A DNA stretch of 28,607 nucleotides from CALEUX01 sp964521525 (GCA_964521525.1 CAZFTD010000023.1:1-28607); one strand, 5' to 3'. Positions 7,713-16,746 are shown, counted from the first letter of the stretch. Program-made: numbers and translations. Notes: generated by a model from the letters alone, not told the origin.

Positions 7713-7909
7713 TTTTACTTAAATCATTAGAGCTTATTACTTAACTCTGCTACTGTTTTGTGTTTAGAAATACAGGGTTGAGAATATATTAGCCTGATAA
7801 AAAAGAGTCAGGTACAAGTAAAAATTACAAAGGTATAGACCTCGCGAGTGGATATTAAACCTTAGAATTAAGATTTGCTTGTACATCGAACCAAACAAAT
7901 TGTTTTCAA

Positions 7910-8518
7910 GTGAATAAGAAAAAGATAAAGTTGAACATTCTGGGATTGTCCTATTCACAAACACAATCGGGAGCCTATGCCCTTGTGCTGGCAGAAGAAG
8001 AAGGAGAGAGGAGAATTCCCATCATTATTGGTGGTGTGGAAGCTCAATCAATTGCCATTAAACTGGAAGGTTTAGAACCTCCCCGGCCACTTACCCACGA
8101 TTTGTTTTTGAACTTTGCCAGGGCTTTTACCATCAACCTTTTAGAAGTAATAATTTACAAACTTGAAGAAGGAATTTTTTATTCCGAACTGGTTTGTATT
8201 AAAAACAACGAGGTTATAAGGATTGATTCCCGTACTTCAGACGCTGTTGCTCTGGCCTTACGTTTCAACTGTCCCATTTATACATACGAAGAAATTCTTT
8301 CGAAAGCCGGCATAGTACTCGACTTTGGCGAACACAAAGAAAAAGAAGAACCCCAGCCAAAAAATGTAAAACCGGTCACCACCAGTGCTTTGTCTTCCAA
8401 ATCAGTTGAGGAACTGCATCAGTTGTTAAATGAAGCCATTGAGGCCGAAAATTACGAAAAAGCTTCAGAAATAAGGGATGAAATTAAGAAACGAGAAAAC
8501 CCCGACTTAACATATTGA
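7910..8518 (+). CDS. Bifunctional nuclease (BFN/DUF151) domain protein with UVR motif
   Basis: The 202-residue protein opens with a DUF151 domain (about 1-135): LGLSYSQTQSGAYALVLAEE, a conserved RRIPIIIGGVEAQSIA, and DSRTSDAVALALRFNCPIY. DUF151 is the family of the Arabidopsis bifunctional nuclease and the Thermotoga protein TM0160. After a Glu/Lys/Pro-rich linker comes a UVR motif (about 164-197, ELHQLLNEAIEAENYEKASEI), the coiled-coil hairpin by which UvrB and UvrC interact. The combination is common in Bacteroidota. Cellular role and substrate are not established; a nucleic-acid link is inferred. The start is GTG 7910. The nucleoside transporter begins 18 bp after the stop, so the two are probably cotranscribed. 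Confidence 0.85.
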   Translation: MNKKKIKLNILGLSYSQTQSGAYALVLAEEEGERRIPIIIGGVEAQSIAIKLEGLEPPRPLTHDLFLNFARAFTINLLEVIIYKLEEGIFYSELVCIKNNEVIRIDSRTSDAVALALRFNCPIYTYEEILSKAGIVLDFGEHKEKEEPQPKNVKPVTTSALSSKSVEELHQLLNEAIEAENYEKASEIRDEIKKRENPDLTY

Positions 8519-8536
8519 TTATAATATCAGTTTTTC

Positions 8537-9946
8537 ATGAAGAAAATATTACCCCTGTTACTTCTGCTATTTTTGGCAAATACACAATTATCCGGCGCGC
8601 AGCCGGTTTCTTTTATGGAGGCATCCATCGTTCCTGCCAGCACGGGCTTCAGTCTGGTCAGTTTATTTAAAGGATTGCTGGGGATGATAGTAATTCTGGC
8701 TATTGCCTGGATTATGAGCTCAAACCGCAAAGCCATATCATGGAAAGTTGTTGCTACCGGTTTGGGAATTCAGATTGTTTTGGCGTTAAGTATTTTATAT
8801 ATCCCATTTGTACAAACCATTTTCGATTATGTTGGAAGGGGTTTTGTTAAAATTCTTAGTTTTACTGAGGCTGGCACCGAATTCCTGTTTAAAAGCTTTG
8901 GAGCCAATGTTATTGAGCCTCCACTTATGAATTTTGCCATTGCCATTTTACCCACCATCATCTTTTTTTCGGCACTAACAAGCGTGCTGTTTTATTTTGG
9001 AGTAATTCAGAAAGTGGTTTACTGGCTGGCATTAGGCATGACCAAACTTTTAAAATTATCGGGAGCTGAGAGTCTGTCTGTTGCAGGAAATATTTTTCTG
9101 GGACAAACCGAATCGCCACTGATGATAAAAGCTTATCTCGAAAAAATGAACCGTTCCGAAATTCTACTGGTAATGGCCGGTGGAATGGCCACCCTGGCCG
9201 GAGGAGTATTGGCTGTTTATATAAAAGTACTTGGTGGTGGCGACCCCGCGCAGGAATTAATTTATGCCAAGCATCTTTTGGCGGCATCAATTATGGCAGC
9301 GCCTGGAGTTGTTGTTATTGCAAAAATGCTGATCCCTCAAACTGAGAAAATTTCGAAAGAGGTTGAAGTAAGCCGCGACCGAATTGGTAAAAATGTTTTG
9401 GATGCCATATCGAATGGCACCACTGAAGGAGTTAAGCTGGCTGTAAATGTAGCCGGTATGTTGCTGGTGTTTATTGCATTTATAGCCATGATTAATTTTA
9501 TTTTTCTCAAAGTTGGATATTGGACGGGTCTCAACCATGTAATTACAGATATTACCAATGGTAGTTACAACGAGTTGTCGCTTCAGTTTATACTCGGATA
9601 TGCTTTTGCTCCCTTAATGTGGTTATTGGGTGTTCACAGTCAGGATATTGACCTTGTAGGCCGCGTTTTGGGAGAGAAACTCATTATGACTGAGTTTATT
9701 GGTTATGTTAGTTTGGGCGATTTAAAACAAGCCGGTGCATTCTTCCAGGAAAAGTCCATCATTATGGCCACTTATATACTTTGTGGTTTTGCCAACTTTG
9801 CTTCCATAGGTATTCAAATTGGGGGCATTGGTTCACTTGCACCGGGTAAAAGAGTCCTTTTGTCGCAACTCGGGATGAAAGCTCTTTTGGCAGGAACGCT
9901 GGCTTCACTTTTATCGGCTACCATTATTGGAACAATATTGGGTTAA
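8537..9946 (+). CDS. Concentrative nucleoside transporter, NupC/CNT family
   Basis: A 469-residue inner-membrane nucleoside:cation symporter. The N-terminus is a hydrophobic segment that looks like a signal peptide (1-21), as is usual for Bacteroidota CNTs. The conserved core follows: GLGIQIVLALSILYIP, the loop with NVIEPPLMNFAIAILPTIIFFS, GAESLSVAGNIFLGQTESPL (the QTESP nucleoside-binding motif), and ANFASIGIQIGGIGSLAP near the C-terminus. Substrate (pyrimidine versus purine) and coupling ion cannot be told from the sequence. It is the last gene of the plus-strand run and ends at a strong terminator. Confidence 0.93.
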   Translation: MKKILPLLLLLFLANTQLSGAQPVSFMEASIVPASTGFSLVSLFKGLLGMIVILAIAWIMSSNRKAISWKVVATGLGIQIVLALSILYIPFVQTIFDYVGRGFVKILSFTEAGTEFLFKSFGANVIEPPLMNFAIAILPTIIFFSALTSVLFYFGVIQKVVYWLALGMTKLLKLSGAESLSVAGNIFLGQTESPLMIKAYLEKMNRSEILLVMAGGMATLAGGVLAVYIKVLGGGDPAQELIYAKHLLAASIMAAPGVVVIAKMLIPQTEKISKEVEVSRDRIGKNVLDAISNGTTEGVKLAVNVAGMLLVFIAFIAMINFIFLKVGYWTGLNHVITDITNGSYNELSLQFILGYAFAPLMWLLGVHSQDIDLVGRVLGEKLIMTEFIGYVSLGDLKQAGAFFQEKSIIMATYILCGFANFASIGIQIGGIGSLAPGKRVLLSQLGMKALLAGTLASLLSATIIGTILG

Positions 9947-9968
9947 CAAGCTTCTATATAAATACTTA

Positions 9969-10003
9969 TAAAAAAAGCTGCCCCGAAAAGGGCAGCTTTT
10001 TTT
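9969..10003. terminator. Strong bidirectional intrinsic terminator
   Basis: AAAAAAAGCTGCCC and GGGCAGCTTTTTTT form a perfect 14-bp stem around CGAAAA. The A-run on one side and T-run on the other let it work in both directions, ending the transporter gene (+) and thioredoxin gene (-), which converge here. Confidence 0.95.
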
Positions 10004-10021
10004 GCAAAAAATCATTCACAA

Positions 10022-10339
10022 CTACAATATTGCATCCAGTTTTGATGCCAGAATAGTTTTGGGAACAGCGCCAACCTGCTTATCAACCACTTCACCCTTT
10101 TTAAAGAAAAGAATGGTTGGAATGTTTCTAATCCCATATTTCACGGATGTACCCGGATTACTATCCACATCCATTTTAGCTATAACAGCTTTATCCTTGT
10201 AATCCTCGGAAAGCTCAGCCACAATGGGGGCTACCATTCGGCAAGGACCGCACCATTCGGCCCAAAAATCAACCAGAACAGGTTTGTCGGAATTCAATAC
10301 CAGTTCATCAAAATTGGAATCTGTTACTTCAAGTGTCAT
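10022..10339 (-). CDS. trxA: Thioredoxin
   Basis: A 105-residue thioredoxin of standard length. It carries FWAEWCGPC with the redox cysteines C30 and C33, the buried aspartate D24, and the cis-proline P74 in RNIPT facing the active site. It has no signal peptide, so it is the cytoplasmic dithiol reductant for ribonucleotide reductase, peroxiredoxins and related enzymes. It lies 345 bp downstream of dnaE with its own promoter-like box, so it is probably a separate transcription unit. Confidence 0.96.
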   Translation of the reverse strand: MTLEVTDSNFDELVLNSDKPVLVDFWAEWCGPCRMVAPIVAELSEDYKDKAVIAKMDVDSNPGTSVKYGIRNIPTILFFKKGEVVDKQVGAVPKTILASKLDAIL

Positions 10340-10684
10340 AATTATTTAGTTTACAGATGCTATTATTAAGGTTCAATTAACTCTTGTTTAGACCTGCCTG
10401 AACTTAAAAGGTTCAAAGCAGCTTGACTAAATTAACACATTTAGCAAGCCTCTTGTTCAAAGATATAAATTTTTAGCCCAATTTACCCAATAAAAAAGGA
10501 GTATAATTTATAGAGTAATTTTATAAAACCAGACAATAGTAATAAGGCAGTGGGCAGCAGGCGTAACAGGCTGCCAATTAAAGTTGTACAATATTGGTGG
10601 GTTTATACTTCTGTCTGTTGCCTTGTTCCTGTTTATTGTTGATTGTATTTTGGAGACCAAGGATTCAATCATTGTATAAAAAAT
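10340..10684 (-). other. dnaE-trxA spacer
   Basis: This 345-bp spacer has no coding potential. It holds the trxA -7 box (10458-10465) and a small hairpin, GGCAGC 10553-10558 with GCTGCC 10570-10575, which has no following U-run and is therefore a doubtful dnaE terminator. The remainder is AT-rich without further structure that I can see. Confidence 0.6.
10458..10465 (-). promoter_or_regulatory. Bacteroidota -7 box (TATCTTTG) for trxA
   Basis: TATCTTTG on the minus strand is an exact TAnnTTTG match about 120 nt upstream of the trxA start. A TTGG lies near the -33 position. Confidence 0.55.
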
Positions 10685-13600
10685 TTATGACAGCATCATC
10701 TCAATTTCAGGTCTTTCATCAAAATACCGAACTAACTCAGGCGTAAGGTTTACCCGAACCGTGCGCGACAAGAGATTAATGTTTTGTCGTTCATTTTCGG
10801 TGTCGAAAATATGAAATCGGAGTACAACATTGCCTTTATTCTCCTGCGATATTTCAATTAATTCAGTAACAACTTCTTCGGTTAATTCCTGCAAAGGAAT
10901 CTTTAAAGTAAGATTACGAACTTTACTCTCAAGCACCTCCTTTAGCAGAGAGATGCTCATTACTTTTGTTTCAAGCTCATCGGGTTTAAACTTTTTAGGT
11001 TGCACTCTGCCCTTAATCATTAAATAATAGTTGGGTTGAAGGTATTTGGCAAAATTCACATAATCTTCGCCAAAGAAGGCAAATTCGTGAGAGCCGGAAT
11101 AATCTTCGAGAGTTAAAATGGCATACTCGCTGCTTTTTACCTTCGTTAATCCCCGGCGTATGTTGGTAACCATACCCCCAACAGTAAACTCACGGTTACG
11201 AATAACGTTTAAATCCTCAAACGCCTTAAGCTGAAGTGTGCAATAATTCTTCAATTCCAGCTTAAACTCATCCAATGGATGAGCTGATAGATACATGCCA
11301 ATGACCTCTTTTTCCTTTTCAAGGTTGAGACGCAGTGAACGTGGCTCACAAACCGGGATATCAGGTTTTTTAATTTCGAGGACCACCGACATGGCTCCAA
11401 ACAGGGAGTTCTGGCTGGAGGCTTTATCGGCCTGATATTTATTACCATACTTTAGCAATCGCTCGATAAACGATCCTTCTTCACCAGGGGAAGTGGCTGA
11501 AAACTGTGCCCGATGTAAATTCCCCATTCCGTCAAAAGCTCCGGCATCGGCCAAAGCCTCAAAGGTTTTTTTATTTACCGTTTGAAGGTTAACCCGTTCA
11601 ACAAAATCGTACACATCCTTATACGGGCCTCTTTTCTCACGTTCTTTTAATATCTCTTCCACCACACCCTCGCCTACGCCTTTTATTGCGGCCATACCAA
11701 AACGCAATGCCCCTTTTTTGTTAACAGTAAATTTCAGGTGGCTTTCATTGATATCGGGGCCTAAAACCTCAATGCCCATTCGGCGGCATTCCTCCATAAA
11801 GGTGGTAATTTTGGTGATATCGTTAAGGTTTCGGCTTAGCACGCCGGCCATAAACTCAGCCGGATAATGTGCTTTTAAATAGCCTGTTTGGTAAGCCAGA
11901 TTGGCGTAACATACCGAGTGCGATTTGTTAAAGGCATAGCTGGCAAAAGCCTCCCAGTCCTTCCATATTTTTTCAATCAGCTCATCGGGCTTCCTTTCCG
12001 ATTCCTTGCAACCTTGAATAAATGCTTCATTCTTTTTACACCCTTCTTCAAATTTGGCTTTCAGTTTGGCCATTTGCTCGGGCAGTTTTTTGCCCATGGC
12101 CTTTCGCAATGAGTCGGACTCGCCACGTGTAAACCCGCCAAGTGCCCTTGAAAGGAGCATCACCTGCTCCTGAAACACAGTGATGCCGTAGGTTTCTTCC
12201 AGATAATCTTTCATGAGCGGGTGGTCGTAAACAATGGCTTCGCGACCATGCTTCCGTGCCACGTAATTGGGAATGTACTCCATTGGTCCCGGACGGTAGA
12301 GCGCGTTCATGGCCACCAAATCTTCAAAGCGGTTGGGCTGCAGACTTTTCAGGTATTTTTTCATGCCAGCCGATTCAAACTGGAAAATGGCAGTGGTTTC
12401 GCCATGACTAAACAGTTCGAATGTTTTGGCATCGTCGTATGGAATGGTGTCTAAATCAACCTCAATACCCTTTGATAAACGAATGGCTTCGAGCGTTTCC
12501 TTAATGATGGAAAGCGTTTTCAACCCTAAAAAGTCCATTTTCAAAAGGCCGATGGATTCCACCAGAGTGCCTTCGTATTGGGTAACTTTTAGGTTGGCAT
12601 CTTTGGCTGGCATTAGGGGGATGTGTTCATCGAGTGGGTCGCGGCCTATTAAAACGCCACAGGCATGAACGCCTGTTTGCCGAATAGATCCTTCGAGTGC
12701 ACATGCCAGCTCAAGGGTTTTAAGCAGCTTATTATCGGGTTGGTTGCGTCCGTTTTCTATTTCTAATGCAAATATTTTCTGAATTTCATATTTGCTTATA
12801 TCTTTCTCTCTTCCGGCGTTTCTGGCCTCAGAAAGTTTTTTTTCAATTACATTTATAGCCAGTTGTAAACTCCCCTGTTCCTTTTCGAGGGTAATAACTT
12901 CATTGAATGCGTTGGCTAATTTAGTGCCGGGCTTTTCAGGAATAAGTTTTGAAATACGGTCGGTTTCAGATAGCGGCAATTTCAATACCCGGCCCACATC
13001 CTTAATGGCCGATTTTGCAGCCATGGTACCCAAGGTGCAGATGTGCGCCACTTTATCGTCGCCATATTTATTGGCAACATAATCGAGCACCTGTTGGCGA
13101 CCATCATCATCAAAATCAATATCCACATCGGGCATTGATATACGGTCGGGGTTAAGAAATCGCTCAAACAGCAGGTCGAACTGAATGGGGTCGACTGATG
13201 TTATTCCTACGCAGTAGGCCACGGCGGAACCGGCAGCCGAGCCTCGGCCGGGACCCACTAAAACGCCCATTTCGCGCGCTGCATTAATAAAATCCTGTAC
13301 AATAAGGAAGTAACCCGGAAAGCCCATTGTTTTGACTGTGTTCAGCTCAAAATCGATTCGCTCTTTTACATGCTCGGGGATTGGGTTTCCATATTTTTTT
13401 TGAGCACCCAAAATGGCAAGATGTTCCAAGTAATCGGCTTCAAATTTCACTCTTAACAGGTGATGGTAATCGCCTCCCAAAGCAGCATATCGGTCTTCGC
13501 CAAACTCAGCTTTTAAATCGGCCTCGGTAAATTTTGTTTTATAATCATCAAGCGTGCCAAACGATTCGGGTATGGGAAATTCCGGCATAATGGGGTCCGA

Positions 13601-14464
13601 ATCAATTTTATACTCCTCCACTTTATCGGTTATTTCCTGAGTTGAAATCAGTGCCTGAGGAACATCGCCAAAAAGCAGGTTCATTTCTTCGGTGGTTTTA
13701 AACCACTCCTGCCTGGTGTACCGCATACGCGATTCGTCATCCAGATCTTTACCGGTATTGAGGCAAATCATAATATCATGAGCCTCGGCCATAACGGCAT
13801 CGGCAAAATGCACATCGTTAGCTGCCACCACTTTAACACCCAGCTCTTCGGAAAATTTAAGCAACTGCTGGTTAACTTTCACCTGGTTATCATAAACTTC
13901 CTGACGCATTCGAGGATCTTCGGCAGGATGTCGTTGTAATTCCAAATAAAAATCGTCGCCAAATAAGTTTTTATACCAGAGAATGGCCTCGCGGGCACCA
14001 TCCAAATTGCCTTGAATAATTTTTCGAGGCACCTCGCCGCCAAGACATGCCGTTGTAGCAATCAACCCTTCGTGGTATTTCGTTAACAGGTTTTTATCAA
14101 TCCTTGGCCTGTAAAACCCTCCTTCCACATTGGCAATGGACACTAATTTAAGCAGGTTTTTATATCCGGTTTTATTTTTGGCCAACAAAACCAGATGACG
14201 CCCCGAGCGGTCAATTTTTTCGGAGCGGTCGTGAATGGTTCGTTCGGCCACGTAAGCTTCACAACCAACAATGGGTTTAACGCCGTTTTTTTTGCAAGTA
14301 TCAAAAAACTCCTTAATGCCGAGCATGGTACCATGGTCGGTAAGCGCGATGGCTTTCATTCCATCGGAAGCAGCTTTTTTTACCAACTGCGAAACACTTG
14401 CCTGCCCGTCGAGTATAGAGTACTGGGAGTGAACATGTAAATGTGTAAAAGGAATTAATGTCAT
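10685..14464 (-). CDS. dnaE: DNA polymerase III subunit alpha
   Basis: The replicative polymerase of 1259 residues, DnaE1 type. In order: an N-terminal PHP domain (FTHLHVHSQYSILDG at 6-20, ALTDHGTMLG near 40); the palm with GPGRGSAAGS and the catalytic aspartates in MPDVDIDFDDDGR (near 440), plus the later KMDFLGLKTL segment with the third aspartate; fingers with GITVFQEQVM and AYAFNKSHSVCYA; a tandem HhH region with AIKGVGEGVVEEI; and an OB fold (about 1090-1180) with FTVGGMVTNIRRGLTK. It is about 100 residues longer than E. coli DnaE, normal for Bacteroidota. The PHP histidines that bind metal are present, so intrinsic proofreading or pyrophosphatase-type activity is possible. ATG 14464 starts directly before the PHP domain. 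Confidence 0.97.
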   Translation of the reverse strand: MTLIPFTHLHVHSQYSILDGQASVSQLVKKAASDGMKAIALTDHGTMLGIKEFFDTCKKNGVKPIVGCEAYVAERTIHDRSEKIDRSGRHLVLLAKNKTGYKNLLKLVSIANVEGGFYRPRIDKNLLTKYHEGLIATTACLGGEVPRKIIQGNLDGAREAILWYKNLFGDDFYLELQRHPAEDPRMRQEVYDNQVKVNQQLLKFSEELGVKVVAANDVHFADAVMAEAHDIMICLNTGKDLDDESRMRYTRQEWFKTTEEMNLLFGDVPQALISTQEITDKVEEYKIDSDPIMPEFPIPESFGTLDDYKTKFTEADLKAEFGEDRYAALGGDYHHLLRVKFEADYLEHLAILGAQKKYGNPIPEHVKERIDFELNTVKTMGFPGYFLIVQDFINAAREMGVLVGPGRGSAAGSAVAYCVGITSVDPIQFDLLFERFLNPDRISMPDVDIDFDDDGRQQVLDYVANKYGDDKVAHICTLGTMAAKSAIKDVGRVLKLPLSETDRISKLIPEKPGTKLANAFNEVITLEKEQGSLQLAINVIEKKLSEARNAGREKDISKYEIQKIFALEIENGRNQPDNKLLKTLELACALEGSIRQTGVHACGVLIGRDPLDEHIPLMPAKDANLKVTQYEGTLVESIGLLKMDFLGLKTLSIIKETLEAIRLSKGIEVDLDTIPYDDAKTFELFSHGETTAIFQFESAGMKKYLKSLQPNRFEDLVAMNALYRPGPMEYIPNYVARKHGREAIVYDHPLMKDYLEETYGITVFQEQVMLLSRALGGFTRGESDSLRKAMGKKLPEQMAKLKAKFEEGCKKNEAFIQGCKESERKPDELIEKIWKDWEAFASYAFNKSHSVCYANLAYQTGYLKAHYPAEFMAGVLSRNLNDITKITTFMEECRRMGIEVLGPDINESHLKFTVNKKGALRFGMAAIKGVGEGVVEEILKEREKRGPYKDVYDFVERVNLQTVNKKTFEALADAGAFDGMGNLHRAQFSATSPGEEGSFIERLLKYGNKYQADKASSQNSLFGAMSVVLEIKKPDIPVCEPRSLRLNLEKEKEVIGMYLSAHPLDEFKLELKNYCTLQLKAFEDLNVIRNREFTVGGMVTNIRRGLTKVKSSEYAILTLEDYSGSHEFAFFGEDYVNFAKYLQPNYYLMIKGRVQPKKFKPDELETKVMSISLLKEVLESKVRNLTLKIPLQELTEEVVTELIEISQENKGNVVLRFHIFDTENERQNINLLSRTVRVNLTPELVRYFDERPEIEMMLS

Positions 14465-14493
14465 ATATCTGCCTCCGAAAAAACGGTAAAGTA

Positions 14494-14501
14494 CAAAGAT
14501 A
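14494..14501 (-). promoter_or_regulatory. Bacteroidota -7 box (TATCTTTG) for dnaE
   Basis: TATCTTTG on the minus strand matches TAnnTTTG exactly and lies 30 nt upstream of the dnaE ATG, giving a leader of about 25 nt. The -33 region lacks a clear TTTG. Confidence 0.6.
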
Positions 14502-14715
14502 GGAAATTGTAATTTTTACTGAGGTAAAAAAGCAAAAGACCATAAATACTTTTATAAACTTAGTGACAAACTACCTGTAGTCCCTTAGAAATAATACTTT
14601 TGCTACACTACCCAATTAAATGAATTAGTTAAAAAGGGCTTTTGCATTAAATTGTATAAAAGGAGGAAAGGTATTTTACCTCAATCTAAAAATTTGTATA
14701 TTAGCAGAAAAAGAG

Positions 14716-15036
14716 ATGATTAATAAGGATAAAATATCAGAAATAGTTGACAAAATAGTTTCCGGATATAATCCTGAAAAGATAATTCTCTTTGGGTCAT
14801 ACGCCATTGGCAATCCCACTGAGAATAGCGATCTTGATTTATTTGTGATTAAAGAGACCGATTTACCCAGGCCTGAAAGGGCTGTTCAAGTAAGGAAAAC
14901 GATTTATGGCTTAATGATTCCTATCGATTTAATAGTTTATACCCCAAAAGAAGTTGATGAGTTGAAAAACAAAAAGTATGGTTTTGTATATGAAGTATTA
15001 AATACCGGCAAGACTTTATATGACAAAGCAGGCTAA
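14716..15036 (+). CDS. MNT-type nucleotidyltransferase (MntA-like antitoxin candidate)
   Basis: A 106-residue minimal nucleotidyltransferase. It has the motif GSYAIGNPTENSDLDLFV (27-44): the GS loop and the two metal-binding aspartates D39 and D41. The third aspartate is D71 in IPIDLIVYT. All three catalytic carboxylates are therefore present, so it is probably active, as in MntA proteins that AMPylate or otherwise modify their HEPN partner. It overlaps the following HEPN gene by 17 bp, the usual arrangement of MNT/HEPN pairs. A TATATTAG at 14697-14704 (one mismatch to TAnnTTTG) is immediately upstream. Confidence 0.85.
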   Translation: MINKDKISEIVDKIVSGYNPEKIILFGSYAIGNPTENSDLDLFVIKETDLPRPERAVQVRKTIYGLMIPIDLIVYTPKEVDELKNKKYGFVYEVLNTGKTLYDKAG

Positions 15037-15442
15037 TGAAATAAAAGCATGGATAGTTAAGGGTGACCACGATTTAGAGACAGCCAAAATTACTTATTAT
15101 CATATTCCTGAGTATCTTGATACAGTTACATTTCATTGTCAACAAGCTATAGAGAAATATTTAAAAGGATATCTTATTTCCCAATCAACTCCATTTAAGT
15201 TTTCACATGACTTAATATACTTGCTTGATTTAATTACCGAAAAGGACTCTGAGTTCAAGGTTTATTACGATATTCTGTCAGAACTGCAAGGATATGCCGT
15301 GGAAATCAGATATCCAAATGAAATGATTTTTCTTTCCAAAGAAAAAGTTGAAGGCGCTATCAAAATTGCAAAAGAAATAAGAGATGTAATTACAGGAAAA
15401 TTAAATATGCAAATTGAATACAACGATATTATTGATAAGTAA
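15020..15442 (+). CDS. HEPN domain protein, partner of MNT gene
   Basis: A 140-residue all-helical HEPN (PF05168-like) protein. It shows the family signatures WIVKGDHDLETA, FHCQQAIEKYLKGYL (38-52), FSHDL (61-65) and YAVEIRYPNE (92-101). HEPN proteins paired with MNT genes are often RNase toxins, but the R-x4-6-H catalytic motif of the HepT type is not visible here: no arginine is followed by a histidine at that spacing. It may therefore belong to the non-nucleolytic or nucleotide-binding HEPN subset. It starts inside the end of the MNT gene in a different frame and converges on folA, leaving 4 bp between stops. Confidence 0.82.
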   Translation: MTKQANEIKAWIVKGDHDLETAKITYYHIPEYLDTVTFHCQQAIEKYLKGYLISQSTPFKFSHDLIYLLDLITEKDSEFKVYYDILSELQGYAVEIRYPNEMIFLSKEKVEGAIKIAKEIRDVITGKLNMQIEYNDIIDK

Positions 15443-15446
15443 ATTA

Positions 15447-15938
15447 TTATAACTTCTGTAACACCTCAAACGAATACTGTAAGTCACTTTTAGCATCCTC
15501 AAAAGGGCCATCACAACTTATTTGTTTCCATTGGGTGGCATCAATCTCGGGAAACCATGTGTCTGTATTGGGAAAAGCATGATGGATACGGGTAAGATAA
15601 ATGCGACGGGCCATGGGTAAAAACAACTTATAAATTTCTCCACCGCCAATAATAAACACTTCGGTTTCATTTTTGCACAACTGCATCACACCATCAACGG
15701 TGGTAACAACTTCGCATCCCTCCAATTCCAGGTTATTCTGCCTGGTTAAAACGATATTCCGTCTATTGGGCAAAGCTCCTTTAGGCAATGCATTAAAGGT
15801 TTTTCGTCCCATTACAATTGAATGGCCCGAGGTGAGCTGCTTAAAGCGTTTAAGATCATCGGATATGTAGGCCAGTTGGTCGCCATTACGTCCTATGGCA
15901 TTTTGCTGGTCAATGGCAACTATAAGTGAGAGCATCAT
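15447..15938 (-). CDS. folA: Dihydrofolate reductase
   Basis: A 163-residue DHFR. It reduces dihydrofolate to tetrahydrofolate with NADPH, regenerating the folate that ThyA oxidises. It shows LSLIVAIDQQNAIGRNGD at the N-terminus, SDDLKRFKQLT with the acidic residue in the substrate pocket, IVMGRKTFNALP (NADPH and folate contacts), NIVLTRQ and VFIIGGGEIYKLFLP. The usual tryptophan before LPxD (PW in E. coli) is replaced by LAYISDD, a variation seen in other lineages. The frame is open further upstream, into thyA, but the N-terminus of the family fits ATG 15938 or 15935. It starts 13 bp after the thyA stop, so the two form a dTMP synthesis operon. Confidence 0.95.
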   Translation of the reverse strand: MMLSLIVAIDQQNAIGRNGDQLAYISDDLKRFKQLTSGHSIVMGRKTFNALPKGALPNRRNIVLTRQNNLELEGCEVVTTVDGVMQLCKNETEVFIIGGGEIYKLFLPMARRIYLTRIHHAFPNTDTWFPEIDATQWKQISCDGPFEDAKSDLQYSFEVLQKL

Positions 15939-15951
15939 TTTTAAAGCCTTG

Positions 15952-16746
15952 TTAAACAGAAATATCGCCTTTAATATGTGGATGCGGGTCGTAACCCTCC
16001 AAAACAAAATCGTCGAAAACAAAATCGTCAATTGATTTTCGTTGGGGGTTAATTTTCATTTGCGGTAATTGACGCGGTTCGCGGGTCAGTTGCAATTTTA
16101 CCTGTTCAATGTGGTTGGTGTAAATATGAGCATCGCCCAGGGTATGAATAAAATCGCCCGGTTTTAAACCTGTTACCTGCGCCACCATCATGGTAAGCAA
16201 AGCGTAGGATGCAATGTTAAAAGGAACTCCAAGAAAAATATCGGCACTGCGCTGGTATAACTGGCAACTGAGCTTGCCACCTGCCACATAAAACTGAAAC
16301 AGGATATGACAAGGAGGCAATTGCATATTGTCTATCTGACCCACATTCCACGCACTAACCAAATGGCGTCGCGAATCGGGGTTTTTCTGAATAGATTCAA
16401 TAACCTGTTTAACCTGGTCGATGTTACCTCCATGATAATCGGGCCATGAACGCCACTGGTAGCCATAAATGGGTCCCAGTTCTCCATCTTCACGGGCCCA
16501 CTCGTTCCAAATACGCACGCCATGCTCCTGAAGGTAGGCAACATTGGTACTTCCTTTCAAAAACCAGAGTAATTCGTGAATGATAGATTTCAGGTGCAAT
16601 TTTTTAGTTGTTACCAGCGGAAAACCTTCCTCAAGATTAAACCGCATTTGATAACCAAAAACGCTGATGGTTCCGGTTCCGGTTCGGTCTTTCTTGTGAA
16701 AGCCTTCGTTAATAACATGTTGCATTAAATCGAGATATTGTTGCAT
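15952..16746 (-). CDS. thyA: Thymidylate synthase
   Basis: A 264-residue ThyA, identical in length to the E. coli enzyme. It methylates dUMP to dTMP using methylenetetrahydrofolate. The catalytic cysteine is C146 in QLPPCHILFQFYV. Other conserved parts are RTGTGTISVFG (phosphate arginine R21), ELLWFLKGSTN, LGPIYGYQWR, QRSADIFLGVPFNIASYALL and GDAHIYTNH. folA lies immediately downstream and the membrane-anchored EEP protein gene is 14 bp upstream, so it belongs to the long minus-strand run. Confidence 0.98.
   Translation of the reverse strand: MQQYLDLMQHVINEGFHKKDRTGTGTISVFGYQMRFNLEEGFPLVTTKKLHLKSIIHELLWFLKGSTNVAYLQEHGVRIWNEWAREDGELGPIYGYQWRSWPDYHGGNIDQVKQVIESIQKNPDSRRHLVSAWNVGQIDNMQLPPCHILFQFYVAGGKLSCQLYQRSADIFLGVPFNIASYALLTMMVAQVTGLKPGDFIHTLGDAHIYTNHIEQVKLQLTREPRQLPQMKINPQRKSIDDFVFDDFVLEGYDPHPHIKGDISV

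Noticed and set aside
10553..10575. GGCAGC...GCTGCC hairpin as dnaE terminator
   Set aside because: Stem of 6 bp with an 11-nt loop and no U-run on the minus strand, so it is not reliable as a terminator.
12221..13082. Several plus-strand open frames of 77-96 codons within dnaE
   Set aside because: They are antisense to a complete, highly conserved dnaE and show no protein-like pattern of their own.
15939..16031. N-terminal extension of folA by 31 codons
   Set aside because: The extension overlaps the thyA coding end and has no DHFR similarity; the family N-terminus starts at 15938/15935.
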